Assembly: GCA_943787535.1 (NCBI GenBank)
Contig: CALSMU010000010.1
Coordinates: 1 to 64,000 of the forward strand
From: an uncultured Flavobacteriales bacterium
Lineage (GTDB): Bacteria > Bacteroidota > Bacteroidia > Flavobacteriales_D > Parvicellaceae
Length of the DNA stretch: 64,000 bases
Reading direction: 5' to 3'
Part shown: positions 36,521-44,205 of the stretch, one piece after another
Position numbering within the stretch: position 1 is the stretch's first letter
Layout: every line of letters starts with the position of its first letter
Translations under genes and position numbers: made by a program
Notes under the pieces: generated by a model
Seen by the model: only the letters and a program-made list of their open reading frames with translations
Databases searched by the model: none
What the model was told of the DNA's origin: nothing

Positions 36521-37284
36521 ATCGGATAGATAACTTATTTAAAAACAAGCCATCAGATGTTCTGACGATTTACTTTACGGCAGGGTATCCAAATTTGGAT
36601 GATACAGGAAGTATTATTTTGGACTTGGCTAAAGCTGGTGTAGATTTAATAGAGATTGGAATGCCGTATTCTGATCCTTTGGCGGATGGGCCAGTCATTC
36701 AAGCTAGCAGTAAACAAGCGCTTAAAAATGGAATGAATCTCGACCTTCTTTTTGATCAGCTAAAAGATATCCGAAGCAAAACACAAGTTCCTTTGTTGTT
36801 AATGGGCTATTATAACCAAGTTATTCAATATGGATTAGAACCATTCTGTAAAAAGGCAAATCAAGTTGGAGTAGATGGAGTAATTCTTCCAGATTTACCC
36901 TTGGATGAATATGAAAAACTGTGTGCACCTTTGTTTAAGCAATACGAATTAACATGTACTTTTTTGGTGACACCTTCTTCTACAGATGAAAGAATTAGAG
37001 AAATTGATGCAGCATCATCTGGATTCCTTTATGCAGTTTCTAGTCATTCTATTACAGGCGGAGATTCGGTAAATAATCTTTCTAACTATGGAAGTCGTCT
37101 GGCAGCATTGAATTTAAAGAACCCAATTCAAGTTGGTTTTGGAATTCATGATGCAAAATCTTTTCAAGCGGCTACAGCAATTGCAAATGGTGGAATAATA
37201 GGTAGTGCTTTTATTAAAGCATTGTCCAAAGAAGAATTATTGGGTAATAAAATCCGCTCCTTTGTTGAAGGTATTAGAATATGA
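36517..37284 (+). CDS. trpA: Tryptophan synthase alpha chain
   Basis: 255 residues; cleaves indole-3-glycerol phosphate to indole. [19 protein letters not shown] includes the catalytic Glu and Asp. SHSITGG is the loop-6 phosphate region. Last trp gene proper; the DAHP synthase follows after 47 bases and likely shares the transcript. Confidence 0.97.
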   Translation: MNRIDNLFKNKPSDVLTIYFTAGYPNLDDTGSIILDLAKAGVDLIEIGMPYSDPLADGPVIQASSKQALKNGMNLDLLFDQLKDIRSKTQVPLLLMGYYNQVIQYGLEPFCKKANQVGVDGVILPDLPLDEYEKLCAPLFKQYELTCTFLVTPSSTDERIREIDAASSGFLYAVSSHSITGGDSVNNLSNYGSRLAALNLKNPIQVGFGIHDAKSFQAATAIANGGIIGSAFIKALSKEELLGNKIRSFVEGIRI

Positions 37285-37331
37285 ACAAACAAACTAGCTT
37301 AAAATAACACTAGGAATAAAGATTTACTATA

Positions 37332-38343
37332 ATGATTATACAATTAGAAAAAAATGTAACAACTGAAAGCCTTACAAAGTTGGATGTAATTATTCAAGAA
37401 CTGGGATACAAAACGACACCTGTAAAAACGCAATTTCAAGATTATTTGGTCGCAACGGGAAAAGCAGATTTTGATATTCGAAATATAGGCTCCTTAGAGG
37501 GTGTTAAAGATATTCATCGAGTGACCGATGACTATAAATTGGTTTCCAAAAAATGGAAATTGAACCCCTCTTTAGTTGAATTGGGAGATGGTGTTAAAAT
37601 AGGAGGAAGTGAGCTAGCTATTATGGCTGGTCCTTGCTCTATCGAAAGTGAAGAACAAATCGAAACTACCGTTCAGTTTTTAGTTGAAAATGGTATAAAA
37701 ATAATGAGAGGTGGTGTTTATAAACCGCGAAGTTCTCCCTATTCCTTTAGAGGTTTGGGAATAGAAGGACTGAAAATATTCTATAAGCATTGTAAAGAGA
37801 ATGGAATTAAAATTATCACAGAAGTTATGCAGGTTTCCCAAATCGAACCTATGCTATGATTATATCGATATATTTCAAGTTGGTGCGCGGAATTCACAAA
37901 ACTTCAATTTATTGGATGAACTCGGAAAAGTGGATAAAGCGGTAATGTTAAAACGGGGAATATCGGGTTCTATTGATGAGTTATTGCAAAGTGCTGAATA
38001 TGTTTTTTCGAATGGCAATGAAAAAATTATTCTTTGTGAAAGAGGAATCAGAACTTTTGAAAAAGCCTATCGAAATACGTTAGATGTAAACGCAATTCCA
38101 ATTTTAAAAGAGAAATCGCATCTTCCAGTTGTTGTGGACCCTTCTCACGGAATTGGAATACGCAAGCATGTTGGGAAAATCGCTATGGCTGGAATTATTG
38201 CTGGAGCAGATGGTGTTGTCATTGAAACACACGAAACACCAGAAATAGCTTTGTCTGATGGACAGCAAACCTTAAGTCATGCAGAAGGTGAGTTGTTGTT
38301 TAAGCAATTAAAACAAGTTAAAACGTTAGCGGATAATTTTTAA
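37332..38343 (+). pseudogene. aroF: DAHP synthase with N-terminal regulatory domain, frameshifted
   Basis: Type I 3-deoxy-D-arabino-heptulosonate 7-phosphate synthase, the entry step of the shikimate pathway. An N-terminal ferredoxin-like domain (about 1-75) precedes the barrel with AGPCSIESEEQ, MRGGVYKPRSSPYSFRG, VGARNSQNF and VDPSHGIGIRKH. The frame stops at TGA 37857-37859 after SQIEPML and resumes one base later with DYIDIFQVGARN, so one extra T near 37857 splits the gene into a 175-residue part and the rest (to 38343). All catalytic motifs are intact on both sides, so the break is recent or a sequencing error. Sits in the trp operon after trpA. Confidence 0.85.
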
Positions 38344-38347
38344 TGAA

Positions 38348-39068
38348 ATGAAACAAGAATACAAACTATACAAAGAAGAAGATCAATTAGTGTGGAAAAC
38401 GCTTTTTGAAAGACAAGTGGAGAATTTACAAGATAAGAGTTGTAAAGCGTATTTGTCTTGTTTGGAGATAATCAAAGGTGTGCTAAATTCAAAGCAAATT
38501 CCTGATTTTAAGCGAATGAATGCCAAGCTTAACAGAGTCAACGGGTTGGTCTATAGAAGTGGTGCCCGGATTAATTCCAGTAGAGGATTTTTTCCGGCTT
38601 TTAGCACAAAGAAAATTTAGTGCCTCTACTTGGGTTCGAAAAATGGATCAATTGGATTATTTGGAAGAACCAGACATGTTTCACGATGTTTTTGGCCATA
38701 CACCATTATTAGCAGAGCCAAAGTTTGCTCAGTTTATGAAAGACTTTGGAGATTTAGGTGTCGAGTTTATTGATGATGAAGAAGTTGTTATTCAGTTACA
38801 AAGATTGTACTGGTTTACCATTGAGTTTGGTTTAATTTATGAAAACGGTCGAAAAGTTTATGGAGCTGGAATTTGCTCCTCTTTTGGTGAGACAACTCAT
38901 AGCCTAAGTGAAAATGTAGAGGTTGTTTCCTTTGATTTAGAACGAGTTATAAATACAGAGTTTAAAACGGATGTTGTGCAAACACTTTACTTCGAACTAG
39001 AAAGTTTTGATCAACTTTTTGAAGAGTTTAAATTATTTAGAGATACTATTAGAGAAAAAGTGGCTTAA
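38348..39068 (+). pseudogene. phhA: Phenylalanine 4-monooxygenase, frameshifted
   Basis: Pterin-dependent, iron-containing aromatic amino acid hydroxylase turning Phe into Tyr. The second part has VPGLIPVEDFFRLLAQRKF, EPDMFHDVFGHTPLL (the two iron-ligand histidines) and FTIEFGL with the Glu ligand. The first frame runs MKQEYKLYKEEDQLVW to NAKL, then shifts; the correct continuation TESTGWSIEVVPG begins one base later, so a single extra base lies at 38528-38532. Whole length would be about 240 residues, normal for the bacterial enzyme. It follows the DAHP synthase by four bases and closes the aromatic operon. Confidence 0.85.
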
Positions 39069-39069
39069 A

Positions 39070-39859
39070 TCACTGCGCACTCTTCTTTCGAATAATCTTG
39101 TGAAATAGTTTAGGAAACAGACGTTTTAGAGTAATCGCTTTTAATTCTCCAGCTCCTGCTTTAATCTCCAGTTTGCTTTTCTCTAAGCCGCTGAATGATT
39201 TGTTGAGCACATTTTTCAGCTGTCACTCCTTGATTTTGATTGTTGTCCATTTCACCCGTGCTTTTACCATCTTTGGATAAAGCATTTTTAGAAATGTCAG
39301 TTTTAATAAATCCGGGGAAAACAATAGATACTTTTATATTGTTTTTCTCTTCCTCTAATCGAAGTGATTCATAAAAACCAACCAAAGCAAATTTGGAAGC
39401 TGCATAGGCTGAGCGCAAAAAGAAGCCAAACTTTCCACTCAAGCTACTAATTGGAACAATAGTCCCACTTTTTTGTTTTTGCATTTGTGGCAGAACAGCT
39501 TTTGTTAATGCGATATTTCCAAAATAGTTTACTTCCATTATTTTTCTGTCGATTTCCAGTGAAGTCTCAATAGCTTCAGATCGCTGGCTAATTCCACCGT
39601 TATTGATGAGGTAGTCAATTCTACCATAATGCGCAATTACTTTTTGAGTAAGAGATTTGAATTTCTCCATTTTAGATAAATCAAGCGGTAGGACCAATGC
39701 TTCACCTTTACAATTGGATTTAACTCTTTCGAGTTCTTCAACCCTTCTTGCAGACAGAACAAGTTTTGCTCCCTGCTCAGAAAGCGCATATGCTAGTGCT
39801 TCCCCAATTCCTGAAGTCGAACCTGTAATCCAAATTATTTTGTTTGTGAATTGACTCAT
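39070..39859 (-). pseudogene. Short-chain dehydrogenase (DHRS7-like), frameshifted near its 3' end
   Basis: Classical SDR. The NAD(P) motif is TGSTSGIGEAL, NNGG follows, and the catalytic Ser and YxxxK are in SSLSGKFGFFLRSAYAASK. The open frame stops at 39161 after LREKQTGD. One base back in frame, KLEIKAGAGELKAITLKRLF continues to a TGA at 39070-39072, giving the usual C-terminal tail of this subfamily, so one extra A in the run near 39180-39186 breaks the gene. The full product would be about 262 residues. Only the C-terminal membrane-associating tail is affected, so a truncated enzyme might still work. Substrate unknown. Confidence 0.75.
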
Positions 39860-39936
39860 TGGCGGTAAAGCTAATAAAATATTAAAAACTAGAATATAAT
39901 TAAGGGTTGCAAGTGGAAATTGTTTGTTTACGTTTA

Positions 39937-40008
39937 GTATATGAAGCGCAGTTTTTTGTGTTGCGCCTGCGGCAAAAAACTATGATTTTATATACATTGT
40001 TACCAAGC
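39937..40008. repeat. attC-like imperfect inverted repeat, left cassette border
   Basis: Arms AGTTTTTTG (39950-39958) and CAAAAAACT (39973-39981) are perfect; outside a mismatched bulge GTATAT (39937-39942) pairs with ATATAC (39990-39995). The GC-rich 14-base loop is TGTTGCGCCTGCGG. Just right of the hairpin is GTTACCAAGC (39999-40008), whose reverse complement occurs at 42157-42166. The geometry recalls folded recombination sites, but it does not fit the integron GTTRRRY core. Confidence 0.45.
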
Positions 40009-40025
40009 GTATTTTATTGGCTCAA

Positions 40026-41129
40026 TTACTTTAATAGTATGAAACACAAAATTCCAATACCAAGGTAAGAAACAAATTTTATCCCTGCCCACATGCGTTG
40101 AAAACCTATATGCTTTCCATCACAAAAATGGTCAAAGCGTTCACCTATTCCTCTTAGTCTTTTCAATTTCAGCAATTGCATATAAAGTCTGCCAATATCA
40201 TTAGAAGCTCTTATCAGAACAGCTTCTATAGTAAAGAAACTTTGATAGACTCCTTTATAGATTAGTAATCTAATAAATTCAACAAGGCATTCTCCAAGAA
40301 TAATTCCAACTAAAAGACACAGTGTTGGTAGCAAGGACTGAAAGTAAGTACTAATTGCTACACTTATTGGTATTCCAAAAACCATACTTTCAATTATATT
40401 GGGAAAATTATAGTAGGTGTATTCTGGATAAATATCATGTAACAAAGAATCACCAAAGCTCCAACGCGTGAACCTATTGTAATTCCTCTTTTCATTGTAC
40501 CACCAATCGTGATATACAGGTGCATTGGTTAGACATAGGAGTTCTCTGTTTGTTTTTTTATGAATTTCCAAGAAAAAGTCAATGTCTTCACCACCACCAT
40601 TCTTAGGAAATATTTCTTTAAATCTAGTATCCCCAATTGCAGAACTCTTGATAATCACATTAGCGGTTGGAGCCCATTTCAACTTTTCATAATAACCAGC
40701 GAGAAAAAAGAATGTTAAAATGTCACAGGCAATAATTCCTTTTGTAAATATTGTTCTTGGTTTTGGAAACAACGTCTCTCCAAAAAATCCAATCGAGTTC
40801 GGGTTTTCTTGGATTGCATTTACATAGGAATAGAGTAAATCAGTGGAAGGAACGATATCATCATCTAAAAATAAAATCCATTCTGCTTTAGAGTTAGCAA
40901 GACCAACATTTCTACTTACTGATGCACCGCTATTCGTTTTATTTCTAAATAGTTTTACATTGTTGGTATTCACAATTCTATTTAATTCATCAGGAATTTT
41001 AGCACTCGGGTCATCAGCGATAATAATGAAATTGACCGTTGTTTCTTTTGGAACTTTCATATGCACAATCGGAATGAGGTATTTGGCTTGCAAACGAAAG
41101 GAAGGTACAATTATGTCGATTGCTATCAT
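40026..41129 (-). CDS. Family 2 glycosyltransferase with C-terminal membrane segments
   Basis: 367 residues from ATG 41129, which overlaps the radical SAM stop in an ATGA; upstream ATGs add unlikely residues. A GT-A domain (about 1-240) has IIVPSFRLQAKYL, LFLDDDIVPS (the DxD motif) and GGGEDIDFFLEIH with the catalytic acid region. Two hydrophobic stretches lie at about 270-300 and near the C-terminus (GIGILCFILL), so it should sit on the inner membrane. Acceptor unknown; tight coupling to a radical SAM enzyme suggests one pathway. Confidence 0.8.
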   Translation of the reverse strand: MIAIDIIVPSFRLQAKYLIPIVHMKVPKETTVNFIIIADDPSAKIPDELNRIVNTNNVKLFRNKTNSGASVSRNVGLANSKAEWILFLDDDIVPSTDLLYSYVNAIQENPNSIGFFGETLFPKPRTIFTKGIIACDILTFFFLAGYYEKLKWAPTANVIIKSSAIGDTRFKEIFPKNGGGEDIDFFLEIHKKTNRELLCLTNAPVYHDWWYNEKRNYNRFTRWSFGDSLLHDIYPEYTYYNFPNIIESMVFGIPISVAISTYFQSLLPTLCLLVGIILGECLVEFIRLLIYKGVYQSFFTIEAVLIRASNDIGRLYMQLLKLKRLRGIGERFDHFCDGKHIGFQRMWAGIKFVSYLGIGILCFILLK

Positions 41130-42079
41130 TCCGTTTCCCATTTGTGCGATAAATTTTGAAGGCAATAACAAAATGTTTCAGTTTTGCATTGTGATTTAAC
41201 TTTTGCAAATTCTTTTTGTGTTTCTTGAATTGATTGTTTTGTAATGTCATAAGACGGATAGTCAATCCAACTACAAATTTTAATTTGTCCATTTTGCGCT
41301 ACCGCTTGACGAGTATCAAGTCCACATGACTTTCCTTTTAATTTATTTCCATCTAGGACTTCTGCTAAACTTTCCCAAAATGAAATTGGATTGGATTCAG
41401 TTTTGATTATGTCGAGTATGTTATTTCCAGTAATGCGGATTAGTTCAGCGTGAAGTGAATTTAGAAGCAAATGAGGTGCATTAGACCCAACATAACCATC
41501 ATCAAAAATTGGTTGAAATTTTATCCAGTCAAGAGGGTAATTATTTGTAAACTCAATAAATTTTTCAAGATGCCTATTGCTAATATTTTCAGTTGAAATC
41601 ACAATATTAATTCCGATTTCAAATTTTGATTCTTTTTTTAAGTTGCATGCAGAAATAAAGTTCTGCTTTATTTTTTTAAGTTGCTTGACATTGTACGCTC
41701 TAGTGGCATGAGCAGTTTTTTGCTCAAAACTATCTATGGAAAACACAACTCCTGTTAACCCAGAAGAAACCAAGTTTGTCAAACGCTCCATGGAAAGAAG
41801 TAATCCGTTTGTAATTATTAGAATTGACTCTACACCAGATTGTTGATAATATAAAATTATTTCCTCAAGGTTCTTGTGTAGAAGAGGTTCCCCACCAGAT
41901 AAAACAATTCTTTGGGTATTAAGGTGTCTTAATGTTTCTTTTGATATGAAGACAGATTTTTTAGATTGATTTACCCTGCCAGGGGTTTCTTGGTTTCCCC
42001 ATTTACAATAATGGCATTTGGCATTACATCTATAAGTAACATCAATTACTAGCGAATTTTGCTTGTCAATCAAATTCAA
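41126..42079 (-). CDS. Radical SAM protein with C-terminal cysteine cluster
   Basis: 317 residues. The radical SAM motif is CNAKCHYC (about 18-25), LSGGEPLL is the SAM-binding GGE motif, and six or more cysteines near the end (KSCGLD, IKICSW, CKTETFCYC) suggest an extra Fe-S cluster as in SPASM or twitch domains. Members of this group modify peptides, cofactors or sugars. It is coupled to the glycosyltransferase by ATGA overlap and forms a two-gene cassette between inverted repeats. Substrate unknown. Confidence 0.8.
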   Translation of the reverse strand: MNLIDKQNSLVIDVTYRCNAKCHYCKWGNQETPGRVNQSKKSVFISKETLRHLNTQRIVLSGGEPLLHKNLEEIILYYQQSGVESILIITNGLLLSMERLTNLVSSGLTGVVFSIDSFEQKTAHATRAYNVKQLKKIKQNFISACNLKKESKFEIGINIVISTENISNRHLEKFIEFTNNYPLDWIKFQPIFDDGYVGSNAPHLLLNSLHAELIRITGNNILDIIKTESNPISFWESLAEVLDGNKLKGKSCGLDTRQAVAQNGQIKICSWIDYPSYDITKQSIQETQKEFAKVKSQCKTETFCYCLQNLSHKWETE

Positions 42080-42156
42080 TGTTTGTTCTTGTTTGGTTTA
42101 TGTAAAGTCAGATTGTTCAAAAATCCGATAATCCGTCCTGTCTTTTTTAATTTTAT

Positions 42157-42192
42157 GCTTGGTAACGTGTGCTAAAACACATATGTGTTTTA
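42157..42192. repeat. Right cassette border: inverted repeat and 20-bp palindrome
   Basis: GCTTGGTAAC (42157-42166) is the exact reverse complement of 39999-40008. Seven bases further lies a perfect 20-bp palindrome TAAAACACATATGTGTTTTA (42173-42192). Both hairpins lie outside their repeat copy, giving a symmetric frame around the radical SAM/GT pair. The remaining gap bases 42080-42156 show nothing else. Confidence 0.45.
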
Positions 42193-42235
42193 TCCTACTA
42201 TGGTGCAATCTAATTAAAAACCTTCAAAAACACTA

Positions 42236-42430
42236 TCATTCCTGCCTTTTCTGTTTGTTAATGTTGTCAAACGGACTTTTTATTTTGGCAAAATCAGATT
42301 TAGAAACGCGCGTGTAAATCATGATTGTTTCTGTTGATGTATGACCTAAAAGCTCTTGAATATACCGTATATCTCACCTTGTTTCAGCAAATGGGTAGCA
42401 AACGAATGACCAAGCGTGCAAGGAGAATAG
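42236..42430 (-). pseudogene. Relic of a tyrosine recombinase (C-terminal catalytic part)
   Basis: On the minus strand, LGHSFATHLLKQGEI is followed in a shifted frame by RYIQELLGHTSTETIMIYTR and VSKSDFAKIKSPFDNI before a TGA at 42236-42238. This is the end of a XerC/D- or integron-like integrase of Bacteroidota. The box-II HxxR reads CTLG, so the active-site His and Arg are lost, and a frameshift lies near QGEI. The nucleophile Tyr (MIYTRV) remains. N-terminal domains are missing where proC begins. Confidence 0.7.
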
Positions 42431-42456
42431 GGGGCAAGGAACAGGAAACAAAAAGA

Positions 42457-43269
42457 TTAATACAACCCCTTTGCTTTATCCGCAGAGGTTGTAATACCCT
42501 TAATAAAGGATGAACTAAAACCAGTGTGTTCCATTTCGTTTAAACCTGCAATTGTGCAGCCTTTTGGAGAAGTTACTTTGTCAATCTCGTCTTCTGGATG
42601 AGAATCGTTTTCTAGTAGTAATGATGCCGCTCCTTTTGCTGTTTGTGCAGCCATTTTTAGTGCAACAGAAGCATGGAAGTCAATCTCAGTACCTCCTTGG
42701 GTTGCAGCTCGAATTGCTCTTAAGAAAAATGCAATTCCACAGGCGCAAAGAGCCGTAGCTGATGTCATTTGGTCTTCATTAATAATAACCGTTTCTCCAA
42801 CATGTTCGAAAATATTTTTAACAATTGGAATATGTCCTTTCCATTGTTGGCTCGTAGAAATACAAGTCATCGATTCTCGAATGGCAATAGCCGTATTTGG
42901 CATCGCTCTGACAATGGGAATATTTGCGCTAATTTGGGTTTGAATTTCTTGAACTTTAACACCTGTAACCAAGGAGATTATTAACTGTTTTTCGTTCAGA
43001 GAACTAGCTATTTCTTCAAGAACTTCATCTATTTTTTGTGGCAATACTGCTATTACAACGATGTCTGCATTTTTTGCAGCTTCACGGTTGTTGTTAGTAA
43101 CAACACATCCTTTTTCACTGAAAGAGGAGAGAGAATTGACTTTTCTCTTACTTAAATTAAAGTTAGTTGCTAAAAATTTATTGGAATTGATTAATCCGTT
43201 AACCAAAGATGTGCCTAGGTTTCCTGCGCCAACAATAGCAATAGTTTTACCTTCCACTTCCATTTCCAA
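42457..43269 (-). CDS. proC: Pyrroline-5-carboxylate reductase
   Basis: 270 residues; last step of proline synthesis, NAD(P)H-dependent. The N-terminal Rossmann motif is IAIVGAGNLGTSLVNGL and the C-terminal domain has TSPKGCTIAGLNEMEHTGF, the family signature. ATG 43269 or the Met two codons later may be the start; both overlap the end of the barrel-protein gene. The 3' end abuts the recombinase relic. Confidence 0.95.
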   Translation of the reverse strand: MEMEVEGKTIAIVGAGNLGTSLVNGLINSNKFLATNFNLSKRKVNSLSSFSEKGCVVTNNNREAAKNADIVVIAVLPQKIDEVLEEIASSLNEKQLIISLVTGVKVQEIQTQISANIPIVRAMPNTAIAIRESMTCISTSQQWKGHIPIVKNIFEHVGETVIINEDQMTSATALCACGIAFFLRAIRAATQGGTEIDFHASVALKMAAQTAKGAASLLLENDSHPEDEIDKVTSPKGCTIAGLNEMEHTGFSSSFIKGITTSADKAKGLY

Positions 43270-44014
43270 TAATTAATGATCTTCTTCCAGTACAAGGACT
43301 CTTAGCCATATAAAAACCAAGGTCGTAATTAAACTCAATGTTTAACATTATTGAAAAGGGATTTGTAGGACCTACAACTGCAAGATCTGTTCCGTAATTT
43401 GGGGAATTCTCATATTTGGTTATGTCATTTGCAAACGCATCATCTAGGTCATATCGAACTCTGAAGCCAGCTGAGATTCCAAAGTTGTTTTTTCCCCAAA
43501 CATAACTTCCAAAGCCCAAAACAAGACCTCCCATTTTAGGTGACATTTGATTGCTGATATCCGAAGAACCATTAACCGCATAAGGGCCTTCCAATGTTTC
43601 CGTGGCAGCTGAAGTCATAGACATGACATATCCTGTTTCAAAATAACTCATAGTTTTTGAATTAAATCTAAACATAATTGGAATTTCGATTGCCGAGTAA
43701 GAAATTTCTTTACCGTATTTAACATTTATACTATCCAAGCCAGCTACTTCCATATCGTATATTTGCTTATGGTTAAAATAGTTACCTTCTCCAACAATAG
43801 CAAAATTCTCATTTATGTCAAAAGCCAATTTAAATCCTGCTCCAAAACCAAATGAAGCTGGATTCATAGAGTATTTGCCTCCAGAATTCATGATTTCAGA
43901 ATTCATTAATACATTAGGTCCAAAAAATAGTTTTGGACCGAAGTCAATAAAGGACTGTGAAAAAGAAATTGATACAGAGATTGCTAGTGTTAAGACAAGT
44001 ATTAGTTTTTTCAT
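43247..44014 (-). CDS. Outer-membrane beta-barrel protein (PorT-like)
   Basis: 255 residues from ATG 44014 (MKKLILVLTLAISVSISFSQ signal peptide); an upstream ATG adds seven residues and spoils the signal. Regular amphipathic strands (FGFGAGFKLAFDINENFAIV, NNFGISAGFRVRYDL) indicate an eight-stranded barrel of the PorT/outer-membrane beta-barrel group. Its 3' end overlaps proC by 23 bases, an odd functional pair. Confidence 0.7.
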   Translation of the reverse strand: MKKLILVLTLAISVSISFSQSFIDFGPKLFFGPNVLMNSEIMNSGGKYSMNPASFGFGAGFKLAFDINENFAIVGEGNYFNHKQIYDMEVAGLDSINVKYGKEISYSAIEIPIMFRFNSKTMSYFETGYVMSMTSAATETLEGPYAVNGSSDISNQMSPKMGGLVLGFGSYVWGKNNFGISAGFRVRYDLDDAFANDITKYENSPNYGTDLAVVGPTNPFSIMLNIEFNYDLGFYMAKSPCTGRRSLIIGNGSGR

Positions 44015-44205
44015 ATAGATATAGTTACAGAGCAAATGTAGGTTAATCTTTTGTAAAAATAAATAGGGTTTGGAAATGTTATTAATCTAATCTATAATTT
44101 AAATAATTGAAAACGTACTATATTTGAATTACATTAACAGTAATAATCAGCAAGACCCATTTGATATTTTTTTAAGTTTTAAAGGACTTTTGATTACAGA
44201 GTTTT

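Noticed and set aside
39999-42166. Classic integron cassette
   Set aside because: The flanking repeats do not fit GTTRRRY/RYYYAAC, and they are inverted rather than direct; only a loose likeness remains.
44119-44126. TATATTTG upstream of the delta-60 gene as a full promoter
   Set aside because: No TTG lies at the 19-base distance, and the start codon is 80 bases away; kept only as a mention.
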